Assembly: GCA_018881555.1 (NCBI GenBank)
Contig: JACAXG010000053.1
Coordinates: 4,515,210 to 4,579,209, forward strand
Length of the DNA: 64,000 bases
Source of the DNA: Amblyornis subalaris
Taxonomy: Eukaryota; Chordata; Aves; Passeriformes; Ptilonorhynchidae
Direction of reading: 5' to 3'
Shown: positions 1-13,059 of the stretch, piece after piece
Position numbering within the stretch: the stretch's first letter is position 1
Layout: the number at the start of each line of letters is the position of its first letter
The notes under the pieces: model-generated
Databases searched by the model: none
Told to the model about the DNA's origin: nothing
The model's input: the letters and a program-made list of their open reading frames with translations, nothing else
Position numbers and translations under genes: made by a program

Positions 1-2550
1 GAAGAGAGGCATTTACAAGTTTGGATCTGAGGCATTATCTGGTGTGTGCTCTGGATATTTTAGGATCTGTGCAATCACACATCACTGCACATCTCATAAA
101 ATCAGCATTGCTGTGCTTGTGTATTCACAGCACAACTCCAATCTGAACTCAGCTCCTATTGACAGGAGATTGGCTTTGGGGAGTCTCACCTACAATGATG
201 CCCACAGTTTGCCTAATCTAGCCAAGGAGAATAAGACATCTACCATTCTCTCTTCCTTGCTTTAATATGAAAGAAACCCTGACATTTTATGTTCGAGCAG
301 GAATCTATCTGAATGTCTTTGTCTAAAATTTCCTCTCCCACCACTGACGTGCAGTGTGTTGCAATCCATGTGATTGTTTTTGTCCTATCCAGGAAGGGAN
401 TGGGATACAGCAACACTGCAAAAAATGTAATGAATTTTGAGACAATTATTCTGAAAGTGGAGAAAAGAAGCTGAAAAGCACTTTGAGATGCAAGCTATTA
501 CGTAAAAGCTCAGCTGTTATTTTTGTTAGTCATTATTGTTGATAATGATAAAAATGCTTGCCTGGCTTTGAAAAGGTCATCCTTTCTGCTGCAGTACAAT
601 CCCTTTTTGAAAGCTGAAGCCTTTATCCCTCCAACTCTGTGTTTATTAAGTTGAGTTTCCTAAGGAAGCAAGACTAATCCAAGGCATCTGTTGATTCTGA
701 GTCCAGGTAACCCCAACAGTTTTTATACTCATNGCCCAATTTAACCAAATCTGACAGAGGGCCAAAGATGTCCAAGACAGACATTTCCTGTGGGTTGCAT
801 GAAAGCTGGAAGGTGGATGGAAAGGACTTTATTAATATTNCCAGCTGAGGGAAGGGTACAGTGTGGGCATAACAGCTATTACACAGTACAAAGTCCTCTT
901 AGGTGCTCAGCCTTGAGCCATGAATCTGTAGAAAACCAGGTCTCGCTGGATCTTGTCTTCAAACGCTTCTTTGTTGTTCTCTCTTGATAGCAAACCAAAT
1001 AAGCTCCTAAGTAAAGATTTGAATTGTAGATGACAATACAGCCTGTGCTAGCATGCAAAATGAAACTTTGGTATTATTCATAGCTCACCAAGCCTACAGG
1101 GTGTGGTATGGCTTTACCTGAAAGCTGCCAAGTTTTCCTCATGGTGGCATGTCTGTTGCCCTGTTTTCCTGTGCAGCGGGAGAGGCATTTTGGAAACAGC
1201 TCATTAGTTTATTACTGTTATCATCACCCTTTCTGACTACATCTCAGTCTCCAGCTCGACTCGGTCTCCTTTTGCTTTGCCTCATCATCATCTCCTTTTT
1301 AAGCTGCTTGGCACACGGTTTATATGCTTGTCCTTTACCCCAGCAATGCCAGCTCCTCCCTGTGACAAGTTCTGGGGCCTGTAAAGATGTTNGTGTAGAT
1401 CCAACTGCTCAAGTAAGTTTTACATAACAAACCCAGGAATTATTTCTAAAGATCCTCTGNAAACTGGTTGCCAACAAAAAGATTTTTTTTTTCTTCTTTA
1501 AGGGAATGGTATTCAAAGTCCAAACCTGTCCCTTTTTACCCCCTGTTAACTGCAGTCCATGAAGCATGAGACCTTTTAGTTCTACATGCTGGGAACTGAT
1601 TGTGAGGCAGACAAACTCACTTATCTGTGCCCTCTCTATTTCAGAGGTGACTAGAATTTGTTGAAATTTAACCTAAAACTAAAAGGTTCAGCAAATATTA
1701 ATTTGTACTTTGTAGGAAATTAGGTTGGACTTGCATTTCAGACATTTTTTCCTATCTAGTTTTANTCTTAAAAATGTCACAGCCCTCAAGTTTGTAGACA
1801 CAGCACTCTCTAAATGTACAGGAGAGGATGATTTCAGAGAGTAAATCAGAAATTCATACACATGAGTAAGCCCTGTGTGTCTGGACAGAAAGGCTTAGTA
1901 CAGTGTTCCCCTGCTTCCAGTCAAGCAGCTAAAATCCCTTTCACTCCAGGGCTCCCCAAAAAACTTCCTGCACATCCTTTAGCCCATAGGGATGCCCTAT
2001 GTTCACTGAAATTTTTGATCCAATAANTTAGAAGAATGAATTAATGTGAGAAAATTGTGACCTACTAGTGGACAATTACCAGGNGAAAGGGAGGATCCAC
2101 AAAACTGANTGGATTCATTACTCACTGTCACTGAAAGGGATTCTCCTGGCCCTGCTCCCTTGTAAATCCTGTCCCTCACAACTCGAAGAAGCCTCATTTG
2201 CCAAANGAGCTGAGTGGCGGCAGCAACGCCGCGGTGGCTTCGGTCCTGTCACAGTTTCAACCCTAAACCGGGAGATCCAAATGACGCTAAATATCCACTT
2301 TTAGGTGACTGCAAATCAGCAAGGGAAGGGTTTCCCAGTGAGCCACAGGCAGCTCGTGTGGCCACCAGTGATTTACTCCCTTCCCATTGCTACCGACAGC
2401 ACGCAACACCCACCGCTTCCCCGAGCAGCGGTTATCCAGCCATGACGGCACAGAAAATATTGATGCGAATTAAAGTTAAAAAAAAAAAAAAACCAAAAAA
2501 CACTAAAAACCAAAGCCAAGCTGAAGTTCCTGTAACTCCAGCTGGGCCAT
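1..2550. other. intergenic DNA, no gene recognised
   Basis: AT-rich noncoding sequence. Only short open frames occur (all under about 115 codons, many crossed by Ns), with no familiar protein motif on either strand. No repeat family was recognised. A run of about 14 A at roughly 2480 precedes the CpG island that follows. This is the upstream flank of the MID1IP1 locus, where TSPAN7 would be expected further out in other amniotes, but no tetraspanin exon is visible here. Confidence 0.6.
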
Positions 2551-2559
2551 GAGGCTGGG

Positions 2560-2860
2560 TTTCGGAGCGATGCTGGCCGTGGGCTCTTGCAATCCGGACG
2601 CGCGGCACTAGATGGCAAAGCAGCGCCAGGTTTGGCAGCGCAGCCCGGGCTGCGCCTCCCGCTTCCCCCGGCCCCGGCGCCGGGAGCGGGAGCCCGTGGG
2701 TCCGGCCCACCGTGGGCACCCGGCCGAGGGTGGGCTGCGCATCCACCCCCTGCCCTTTCGCACGCCCTCCCGCCCACCTTCAAACCACGGCGAGCCGCAG
2801 AGATCGCGCCCGAAAGATCGGCAGCAGCTCGTAAACACCGTAGGTGAGGGGGCTGGAAGG
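2560..2860. promoter_or_regulatory. small orphan CpG island, possible promoter
   Basis: About 300 bases of abrupt high GC with many CpG dinucleotides (GGACGCGCGGC, CCCGGCGCCGGG, CGCGCCCGAAAG) lie between AT-rich flanks. Both strands are open for over 80 codons, which is what GC-rich DNA gives by chance, and the translations are low-complexity Ala/Pro/Arg. A donor-like TAG|GTGAGG at 2841-2849 could end a noncoding first exon on the + strand. No coding sequence follows. It could start a lncRNA or an alternative upstream MID1IP1 exon, or act as an enhancer or insulator. The island is seen directly; its function is inference. Confidence 0.5.
2605..2617 (+). promoter_or_regulatory. CTCF-like motif
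   Basis: GCACTAGATGGCA matches the vertebrate CTCF core (CCASYAGRKGGCR) at all but the first base. It lies at the 5' edge of the small CpG island, which suits an insulator or boundary role. This is a motif match only. Confidence 0.4.
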
Positions 2861-5800
2861 GCCGTGAGGATGTAGACGTGGCTGGTTTTCTTATTGCTGC
2901 TGCTGGCATTAGTGGTTTGCACTGCCGTCGCCCTCAGGAGACTGAGATCCAGTGCAAGACAAGCAGTCTTCGCTCCAAAAGAGATTTCCCAGCAACTGGG
3001 TGGCAAAACTTGTCTCATCTCCTTGTTGAACAAAAAGAGATTCACATTTAATAGTCTCAAGTGGAAACATTTCTCTTTTCAAATTTCATGTCAGTCTATG
3101 CTTTGGGTGTTCTAGTATGTGAGGGAAGCTACCACCTATGCAGTTAAGGTATGAAGTATTTTTATTAGGAGTCTGTTCTCCCTTTTCCCTTGTGTGCAGA
3201 TAATACCTGTTTATGCTAAAAGGAGTTACAGAGGGAAAGGTGGAATCCTAAGGATCCAGTTTTGAATCAAATAACCAAAACCTTTTAGGTCTAAGTCAAA
3301 AAACCTGATCTCTGGGCAGGCCAGTAAATCCCTCTCTATTCTTTCTAAGGGAGTATCGTGGTTTAACCACTCTTGTAACAGGGAGTTAAGGTTATGGTCA
3401 TGTCAATAAACTCTTCCTCACAACTGCAACACTACAACTTATGCCATTTTAAGGGTAACCTCTGTTCCCACATCATATCTAGTTGTTGGACTCCAAGGAT
3501 CAGCTTAAGTTGGAGATTGCAACCTTCACAGTTTCATCAGCAGGGGATACCCAAACTTCTCTGCCCTTTCAATGCTNACGAATACAGAGTTGATGGCAGG
3601 AATGCTCCTCCTCTCCCCTACAGTTGCAAGAAAGCGTATAAGGCCCTGGATGCTAATGGCCATGATGTGAGCCTGTTGGAGGTGTCTTATGCAAGGTCCC
3701 CTTCTCGGGAGCAGCTGAGCCCATGCTGCTGAAGCCTGATGTTCCAAACAGAGCTTTCACTCTGAAAGTTTTGCAGAAGCTTTCAGCTGTGTCCCTCCCT
3801 TTAATTCTTCTATCCGCCCTTGCAACACTCAGTCCTTCCCCCTCTCCCCTGCCTTCTATNAGGTGCTGGTGACAGTCCCAAAATGACCTAGGAATCTCAG
3901 AAAATCCTTGTTTAAATGACATTGCTCTGCCAAGTCCCAAATTTTGCAGCTGGGGNTAAAAGGGCAGTGCCTCAGTGGGCAGTGCACACACACTGACCAA
4001 AGGGTATTGGCTCTTCAGGGNTGAAAGAAGCCATAACACTTGCCAAGTCCAGATTATCACTACCTTCAGGACAGGACAAGGCTAACACGAAAAAATCCTG
4101 CTTTCTCCTGGGGTGGGCTTTTAACAGGATGTATCCTGTTCATCCTTGACTATTTAAATAACACTGTCTCACTCTGTATAAACCAACTTAAAATAGGAAT
4201 GAAAAAAAAAGCTATGGATCGTGAAGCAAGTGGGAATGGATAATCAATTTTTATCACTAATATTGTGGGTATGACCAATAACTCTGAATGAGTTATGGAA
4301 GTCTTGCTCTGAGCAGATGTGTNTCCTTTCAAAGCAGTCTTTTTTTAGCCCAGCCTTAATAAAAGAAGAAGTGTTGATTTAAACATATTAAAACTAAACA
4401 AACGTGTATTTTCATTGTCCATCATATTTCTTCTTAAAATGCAGGAATATGAAATTCTCACAGGTGGGCTGGCTGTGGGAGGCACAACAGCAAACAAAAG
4501 CCTTTCAGCTTTACAAACATGGGTTCAAATCAAGCTTAAGTAAGTGACAGGCAAAATGGGGCTATTGATTTCCTTCTAGTCCCATTGGACTACAGCAAAA
4601 ACTGGGCACAACAGTGCCTTAACACTTACAGGGGTGGCATCAGCCAAAAGATAAAGCTTCTGCATGAGAACATTTGCAGTGTTATTTATAGCAATTGAGA
4701 TTACTGGACCATTTGAGATTACTAGAGCTGAAAGACATCAGAGATTAAGTTCACATCCCCCCATTTTGGGAGGTGTGCTTGCTTTCTAAGTTTGGCTGTG
4801 CTTTCTGCCAGACCTGAGCCCCAAATCTCCTTTCCAGTTACACGGTAGAGCAGACATGATCCATGTATACAGGTCAGGCTGGGAAACGTTTTCCTTGCAA
4901 CTGGCCTGTCAAAGAAAAAGATTCACATGGATTCAAAAATCCTCTGATGATCAGGAACCAACCTGCCTGGTGAGTGACAAAGTCTGCCTGATTTTCCTTT
5001 CTGCCCATGCACCTATCCTGCAAGAAAGCCCCATGAGGTCCTGGAAGCAAATGGGGTGGCAAAGGCCGTGTCTCCTTGCAGGTGATAACTCATAAAGAGT
5101 CAGGCCCTGCCTTGATACTGAGAAGTATCAGGAGTGGAGCTGTAAGTGGGGTGGACTCACAGTTCCATCGTGAACTTGCAAGATCAGACCTTAAGGATCC
5201 TATTTCAAAAGTCCCCAGCATGCATCATCAGCTCCTAGCTTTTAAACACCTCNATGCTCTTTTGGGTGTGTAAGTCAGGTCCAAGGGGCTCAGGAAAGAG
5301 CACAGGAAGCTCTGTATAAAGCCTGGCCTTCGCTGTGACTGATCAACACCTGAATCTCTGGCCCAAGGTGACTGGCTCAGGATTGTAGAAGGAGCCAGGG
5401 CTAAAATGCAGGAGTTTCTTGCTCCTATGCTGCTCTTCTACCTTTCCGAATTTGATGCACTTCTCCTGCTGCTGTTTAAAGACACAGCAGTGTTCAGTGG
5501 AAGATTGTGCTGCTGCCCTCTCCATTTCCTTACATCAGGGGATTTGTGTCAGAAGTTCAGCATTGCCAAATGTCATTTTGAATGATTTTGTAGTTCTAGG
5601 TCAATAAACTGCTTACCATCATAGGGGAACTGAACCATGAATTACTCCAGTTGCTACAGTGGATCTTTTTTTTAGCCNTGTACACCGAATGTGCAGTTCA
5701 CGATGATTCTCAATAGTTGTACATTTTCTGATTCACATTTTTAATTAAATANAATTTTCTTTCTTTTTTTTCAAAATGCTGTGTCATTTTATCTCGAGGA

Positions 5801-8330
5801 CCACCATGACTAGAACATCTCAAGACCTCATAGCTGCAAAGCTCCACTCGTGCTGCAGAGAAGAAAATACCAGANAATAGTGAAAGAGTAGGACAGAGAC
5901 CAAGAAGGTTCTCTGTGTGCTTATTTTTGTTATTAATTAAATCACAGGGATAAACATTATATTAATTCAAAGTCTCTTTGTAGTGACCTATCTTCAACAT
6001 TATCCGAAGATTATGTTCATTCCTTATTTAGTGAGGCTCTAATCACTTTAGAGGAGGGATGGAGCGAAACCCCCTCAGCTCTGTGAGAACCAGGATGAGA
6101 ATAAAACCTGCTGGTGGTACAGTCTCCAATGTAGTATGGAGTAGTAGGATGTGGTGTGTACCTTATTACACATATAAGAAAGGTGGATTGATAATCTTCT
6201 GAAAATTACCTTAAAACACATGCAGTATTATGTTTTATAGATATATATAGTTTCCTTGGTGCTATGGAAGGCAAATACCTAGTGATGGCAAAGATCTCTT
6301 TTGGTGCCTTAGACTGCTGAACGCTGTATGTTTCTCCTCTCAACCCACCATTCACTCCAGTTTGAGGCAAGGAATATAGTTNAGAATTTTTTACTGACTT
6401 TCCTAGGTGCGACCCAGGCACAATGACTATGATGTACTTTCCAGTAGTGTCCTTTCCCTTGGAAACTGAGNAGCAGCCAGCTTTGTTCTGACCCCCGCTC
6501 AGCCCTTCACCCCACGGTGGGGATGGGAAGTGTGGCAGCTCGTCTGCCCACTCCCATCCCTTCCTGCAGGCACCACGTTATATATCCCTCACAAGCCTGA
6601 CCACAGCTTTCAGAAACATCCAATAAATCAACAGTTAAAAGGGAAGAGTAGACATGGGGAGCAGGTGCTTATTATGTGTGCATCTCTGGAGAAGAATAAC
6701 CCACAGTGTATTTCCATGCCCATTTGAAATGGAATACGACCATGACCCTGCAAGTGGCTCTGCTTGAATTGTTCCTGGCATGATGTTTTACTCCTAATAT
6801 TTTCATTGTCTGCCTCCATCAGTTTTACCTCCCACTGTAGCATTAATTTTGTATGTGAATATGGAGGCTGTGCTTTAAATAATACAGCATATGCTTTTTA
6901 TTTGCCATGTAGAATAATATTTTTTTGGCTGATTTATGTTCCACCTGGACAAAATTATTTTTTATGATGGGTTTATTTCATTTGTTCCCACATCCCCAAA
7001 TGGGGGGGGGGGGGGGGGAAGAGAAATCTTGTAAACCACTGATAATGATGGACACAAAAATCTGCTTTGAAATACAAATTTACTGCAAAAACAGATTCTC
7101 TCTAGCCATGTAAATGAAAAAATGCTGTTGTAATAATTTTAAGCCTGCAAATGCATGTTACTACTGGAGAGAGTAATCTTCAGGCTCTTGTAGCATCCCT
7201 TACNCAATGCTGGGAGTACGGAGAAATTCACTGACAGCTACAAGCTATTCCAGTAAAACAAAATTACACATATGGCTACAGCATGGATTTAATTTAGCTC
7301 TTTTCAGAACTTCATCAAAGCCAGGACAAAACCCTGTGGTCTTTTGGTTTACGGATTTGCCACAGAACTTCATAGGCTAAGCTGCCAAATCTACCTTATT
7401 TCCAGTTTTCACAAGGACTGTGGAAAAATATTGCCATTGAAACAAATTCATTTCAAACAGATGACTTGAGTTTAAATTAAAAAATAATGTATGATGTACC
7501 CTGTGTTTTATAACCCTGAAAAAGACTGGCAGTATTTTTATGTTAATCCATCACCTACAGAAATACTCATTATGAATAGGTACACTAAAAAAAAAAGTTA
7601 TATGCAGCCCTTAGCACAACTTTGTTCTGATTTTGACTTCCAGCTTTTGGTGCTTTTTGTAGAGCAACTAAATATTAATCATACAAATCCATAATAGTCA
7701 TAGCATTCGGGAAGCTCTGGTACTATTTTTGGTTGTAATAGTCATCTTTAACCATACAGCATCCTCCAGCCAAAACCACACTATAATAGGAGTGCTTATA
7801 ATAAGGACACGTAACGCCCCCGTGTCAGCTCTGAACTACAGAGCTGGGAAAAGTAGGATATTCTTCCAGAGCAGCTTCTCTTTTAATATTGAACGTAAAA
7901 AGAAGAGACAGGACTTTCACAGGAAAATTCTGCTGCTTCTAGTCCCATCCTGTAAGTCCCCATCAAATGGCAGGAATCCAAGCTGATATCTTCCTCTCGG
8001 CATCCTCTGGCAGCAAGCAGAAAATTTGTTGCCATACAGGCCCCCTCCTCCCCAAACAGAGCTCTCCTCCAGCCGCTCGTCCTGCCATGTCCCCAATTCT
8101 TGTTCCACCAGCCAGCACGGAAAGCTCCAGTGACAGCGGCCACCTTTGTTCTGCTCCTTCTCTTTCTGAGCACCGGGAAGAGAAGAATTTATCCAGCAAG
8201 CCAGGCACTGAAAATCAGTCATTGCTTTACAACGGGGAAATACAATTTATAGGACTGTGTGAACGCGTATTGTATTTGTTTCACCACCTTGACGGCCCAG
8301 GGCCTTTCAAACAAAACCAGAGCTCCCGTT
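2861..8330. other. intergenic DNA, no gene recognised
   Basis: AT-rich noncoding DNA with many stops in every frame and only short, motif-free open frames. A T-rich, A-rich stretch around 5650-5770 and a 17-base poly-G near 7002 are the only simple-sequence landmarks. No interspersed repeat was recognised. Confidence 0.6.
7002..7018 (+). repeat. poly-G homopolymer, 17 bases
   Basis: An uninterrupted run of 17 G occurs in an otherwise AT-rich neighbourhood. Such tracts can fold into G-quadruplexes and are prone to length error in sequencing, so the exact length is uncertain. Confidence 0.9.
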
Positions 8331-9130
8331 TTTCCACGAACTCGGCGGGATGAAGCGGCAGCTCCTGCGATCCCGCGGCCGGGAAAGGGCGGCAGTCCCG
8401 GCAAGGTGCGGTAGATGGCAATGGAGAGGCGCGGCAGAGCCCCAGCGTCACCTGAGGATACCTGAGAGATTTCCCCCTCAGCTAAAGCGGGTTAGAAAAT
8501 GTGCAATTTAGATTTATCAGTTCAGGAGGGAGACTCAGATAAAAACAGTTGAGCTGGTGAGATTATTAAATGCAGAACCCCATGCTGAGGAGATGCTCAC
8601 ATTGCTACACGTGCCGGTGAAGGGGAAATAGGGCACCGGCACCTCCCTCAGCGGCACCCGGGCGGTCACACGGGAGCAAGGTGATGGACGGAGAGAGGGA
8701 ATGTCGCGCACAGAGACCCTCCCTCATCCAGGAACGTCTTCTGGGAGGTTGAAGGGTCACCCCTGGGGTGGGGACGGCAGATGGTGCAGGTTTGGGTCAG
8801 AGGGGGAAGCACAGATCGGTATTTCCCGGTGGCAGCCCCTGCGTAGCAACCCGGTAATGTCCCAGAAAGGTGGTCTCGTGTATTTAATGTTACCAGGCGG
8901 AAGAACTCGGAGCTGTGCTGCGCTCAGTTCGGCGCTCCCGTGCAGATTTACCCGGCGCTTTAGCATGCGTGCTGCCTCGCCGACAGAGATTAAAGGCTCT
9001 CCTCAGAGCCCCAGGTATTACGCTCAAATGTATAAATCAGGGCTTAATATATAATATTTGTCCATAAAAATATATCACGGTGGCATTCGTTTTACTATCT
9101 GCATATTAAATACCATTACAGAAAAGTCCT
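8330..9130. other. CpG-enriched stretch merging into AT-rich block
   Basis: About 8330-8460 and 8630-8985 carry many CpGs (CCCGCGGCCGGG at about 8374, ACCCGGCGC at about 8950) without forming a dense island. A second AGATGGCA-type CTCF-like core lies at 8408-8420. From about 8990 to 9130 it becomes AT-rich, with TATAAAT and TGCATATTAAAT strings. Open frames of up to about 128 codons cross it but have no recognisable motif. It may be a regulatory element; there is no firm evidence. Confidence 0.3.
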
Positions 9131-10000
9131 GAGCTTACTGAGGATTACTTTGCTACACCAGTAAAGTCTCCTGCCATCCTAAACAGGATTCTTTCCTGCC
9201 AGAGTGTGGTCGAGAGGCAAAGAGGAAGGGGCAGATTTTGCTAACGCTGCTCATGACCCCACACCCGCCCCAGCCACGCAGAGCTGTGCCAGGAACACGC
9301 TCCCACGCTGGCCCTGGTCTCTGGCTCGCCAGCACCGGCCGGGCAGGGCAGGGATCACGGTGGAGATGACACCGCAAGTCTCTAAAGGAGAAAATTGCAT
9401 GATGTATCACCACTCACGAGCACCCGCCAGAGAGCTGTTTAGAGTGAGATTACAGTCTCAGAGGAGACTCTCATGCCTCTTGGTCACAGGGTTACTAAGA
9501 TGATGCAGTTGTAACTTGTATGCGGGAGGTAGGAGGGATTTAATCAATGGCCAGAAAGAAAAGCTGGATCAAACCTACACAAACCGTTCAGATTAACCCA
9601 GATTCCTAAGTCCCCAGCTTTGAGGGACTTGAAATCAGCCAAATTGCTTCTTTTCCCTTGAACAGAAGACAAAAAATGTGAGGGAGATGATAAAGTTTAT
9701 ACTTTGGCCACAAGTTTATAAGCAGCATTTTAGAATGAACAGAAACAAAGCTCCCCAAAATATGAGTTTGAGCAGTACAGAGGTCTCAATCCTACACATT
9801 CCAATTCCATATTAGCACATCTACACCGATTTCTCTGCGTTTGCTGCCGACTTACAGAGATGCAAGGGAGAAAAAAATCAGACCCAGATGCAATCTTTCC
9901 CCCTTCATCCTCTTCATATTCAAGCTCTTTTTTTTTTTTTTTATTCTTCTAAATTCCTATTACTAACAGAGGAGAGGAAAAAAAAAAAAGAATCCCCGGG
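9131..10000. other. intergenic DNA, nothing recognised
   Basis: Mixed-composition noncoding DNA with a poly-T run near 9928-9942 and an A-rich run near 9978-9989. No open frame with a recognisable product and no known repeat. Confidence 0.55.
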
Positions 10001-10004
10001 ATCC

Positions 10005-10380
10005 CTGGTGCATCCTTGGAGTGGCTGCAGCCTCATCATGGATGACTAGACAACCGCCACTGCGCCACATAATGAGGAGCACACATGCTGCACCGGGAGA
10101 TACTAATGAGGGAGCTACAGCCCCCTTAGCCCTCTCCAGTAAATCCGTGTCTGCAAGCCATGTTTTATTTATCAGGCTTATTATGGCAGCACTAAGGAGC
10201 CATTTGAAAAGGGCCGCTGCTGTCCTGGGCACTGCACACTGCAGTGCCTGCTCAGACCAGCTTCCAGGGAAGATGGATGAGGCTGGCAAGAGACAGGGGA
10301 GAGGGATGCTACGCACACGCCATGCGAACAACCCGTGGCAGCGTTTATCCCAATGGCTCCTTTAAGGAGGAAGAGGATTC
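10005..10380. promoter_or_regulatory. candidate conserved noncoding element
   Basis: This block stays open on both strands for over 340 bases (114 codons forward, 122 reverse), although neither translation resembles a protein. It mixes GC-rich stretches with a homeodomain-like TTTATTTATCAGGCTTATTA-type segment near 10164. It also contains a perfect 9-bp inverted repeat at 10228-10248. Stop-poor DNA on both strands with ordinary composition is typical of strongly conserved regulatory DNA, but conservation cannot be tested here. Confidence 0.3.
10228..10248. repeat. perfect 9-bp inverted repeat with 3-base loop
   Basis: GGCACTGCA and TGCAGTGCC are separated by CAC. Pairing does not extend beyond the 9-bp arms, so the hairpin is too short for a microRNA precursor. 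Confidence 0.75.
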
Positions 10381-13059
10381 GGCCTGTTTCGACCTCATAG
10401 TGCTNGCTAGCTGATCCCAGGCCCTGAAAACACACAGCTGGCAAACACATTGAAGCTGTACGTGTAACGATTCCAGGAAAGCTGAAGAAGCAAGGACTGG
10501 ACAGGCCTGGAGAGACCTGGGCACAAACTGCAGAGTGAAGTGACCCAGAGGGGCTTCACAGGAGCTGAGCTGCCTGAGACGACCTCCTACCTGCCCAGCA
10601 CTGCCCCCTGATCCCACTCCCAGCAGAGCTCCCGCTGGATCCCACACTTTTCACCATGCACACAAGCACTGCTGCTCCATGCCAGGACGTGATGACGCAG
10701 AGCTCTTGTGCTGCTCCTGGCAGTGTGTGGTCTCATGCAGATTTGTGTGTNTGCCAGAGGGAAAAGGGATTTGCCATCATGCTGCCTTCTCCAAACATCT
10801 TCCTGACCCCTCTGCACATCCTCACGGAGGCTTCTGTGCACTTTGGAGAATCACTGCACTCGCAGAGGACCAACAGAAGAGTAAAAGGCAGCTATGTGAA
10901 AGATAGAAGAGAGACGAGCAAATCTTTGCAAAACTTACACTGCAGGTCTCAGCAGGGCTCAGACAAATTGGTCTGCATGCCTTTAATATATTAGATTTCT
11001 ACTTACCCTGTTCATTAGCACGTTAAGCTACAAGGGCTGATTATATGAACCTCATGGAGAGGCATCAATTAAGATGATAAATTTACATACATTCCTTCTG
11101 GATGAGGAATGACGGGTTTCCTTGGTTCAGTGTTTGGTACAACTGGACTCCGTTTCACAAAGAGAAAGAAGTGTTAAATGCGTGCATCTGTACTGCCTCC
11201 CAAAATGATGGGAGCAGTTCACAAGTTTGAGCAAAAATGTATGTCAAATAGGAATAGAAGGAAACAACTCGCAGTTTCCAAGGCTGAACTCTAATCTGCC
11301 GTGTCACATTGACAACAGATTATGAGAGGAAGTGAAATTCCCAAGAGATGTTGCTCTTACAAGGCTGGCCCAAATGGTGTTCCCAGGCTGCAGAATGCAA
11401 CACTAAATATTTGCACATATTTATCACTTTTTGCCCACACAAGATCTCATCTTATTTTGCAAACATTGTGCAGCAGAACAANTTCCTAGCCACCAAAGTG
11501 CAGCCATTGCTGGTCTGCAGCGTGCCAGTGGCACCTCTTTCGTGCCAGCACGTGTCTTGGGAAAACTGTGAACAAAGACGGTTTGTTATCCTGTTGCCAC
11601 TGAACAGAGAAATTAGATAGGCTTTGCAAATGGTATGAAAACCCACGCAAGTTGACAGAATCATCTGTCTTTTCTTGAAAAACACTGCACAGCTGCTAAT
11701 GTTGCCAGAGGAGACAGGCCACTAGCAGCTCTGCTCCTATAGCCAACCTTTGTAGCACTAACCTCAGTGCTCCTGGGGCTAAAGACAGCTAAGTTAAACA
11801 GTTAATGCCAGTAACAGCTCAGTAACAGGAATAGNTAAACAGGAACAGCTATAGTTCATCCCTGCTCTTCTTCAGAAAAAGAAAGAAGGTTCTTGTCCAG
11901 GAAGGGCTGAACACCACCAGCCCTCATTCACTTTAGAGAAAATTAAAGGTTTTTAGCTAATACAGTAACTTTTATGAGACTCCTGCTTTCCTGAATACTG
12001 GTACCAAGTTTACTCGAGCAGAAAGGTGTTTTCACCCCCACTGCTGGGCTTGTACATTAGCAGTGCTCCATCCAGTTCAGGTTGCTGGACAAAGACTACT
12101 GTTGCATGCTGTCATGTTGGTCTCCTTATCCAGGACCCCGTGCTGGGCAAAGGTGGTATGTTTACAGCTTCTTGGACTGCCAGATAGCGAACATGCAAAC
12201 TTCCTCAGTGCTCAGGGCACGATAAGGGGTTTCCAGCTGATTCCCCTTCCAGGGCCTGGATGGCCACGATAACTGGATCATTCTGAAGAGGAAGTATTTC
12301 AAACAAATGCTGCTTGCATATAAAAGTTTTTGCCTTAAATGGGATCATCCTTTCTTAAGAGTGAAAAAAGTGCCATTTCTTTTTCTCTCGTGTGCACAGC
12401 CATGTCAATTACATATGACTGGAGTCAGGAATATGCACTCCTTTATTTTGTTCTAACCAGAACGATCAAACCTGCTCAGGCTTGTGTTCATCATATACAT
12501 TATATATATCAAGAGACGTTTTCCACATATCAAAATCGATCAGAACATAAAGAAGTTAAAAAAAAAAAAAAAAGAAAAGCCAATTGCCTTGTGCCACTAA
12601 GTTTGACTTGAGTATGATCTGTCTCAGCCTCACGGGTGAGGCACANGCCTGCACAGGCTACAGCACTGCACCAGCAATACAAAATGAGGAAACATTTCAA
12701 GCCAGGGTGGAAGCAGAACAAGTGGCTATACATTTGGGGAAACAAAGAGGAAGGTGTGAGTTAAAATTATTTTATGCTCAGGCCACAATTTGTATAACAT
12801 CATCGCACTGAAGACACAGGCACTTCCCCTATTTGCAGCTGCAAGCTGGGTTGTTTCTGTCAACTCTTTCTCCTCTCCATCCAGCACGTTGTAACCTCAG
12901 GTAAAGACTTCAGTTTTAATTTGTTCAGATATTTAACTGTTTTGTTTTAATTTAGAAAGTTGGACAATAAACCAATCGCCCTTGTTTCTAAAGATTTATT
13001 GCTTTTTCCAATTTCTTGAATGTTCAGTGCACTCTGTATTTCAATTAAAGGCAGCAAAA
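10381..13059. other. intergenic DNA, nothing recognised
   Basis: Noncoding DNA with scattered short open frames and no known repeat family. A CTCF-like core on the minus strand (CAGGGGGCAGTG read in reverse) lies at about 10599-10612. The 3' half becomes AT-rich as it approaches the MID1IP1 upstream region. Confidence 0.55.

Noticed and set aside
2373..3060. Overlapping minus-strand frames of 104-178 codons
   Set aside because: They coincide with the small CpG island and a poly-A run (read as Phe runs); no recognisable motif.
3355..3420. GTGGTTTAACCAC string resembling an end of the ERV LTR
   Set aside because: Only the palindromic dozen bases match; the adjoining LTR body is absent.
10228..10248. 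Possible microRNA hairpin
   Set aside because: Only 9 bp of stem; flanking bases do not pair, so too short for a pre-miRNA.
1..13000. Search for TSPAN7 exons upstream of MID1IP1
   Set aside because: No tetraspanin motifs (CCG, conserved membrane segments) could be found in any frame; the gene probably lies outside the window.
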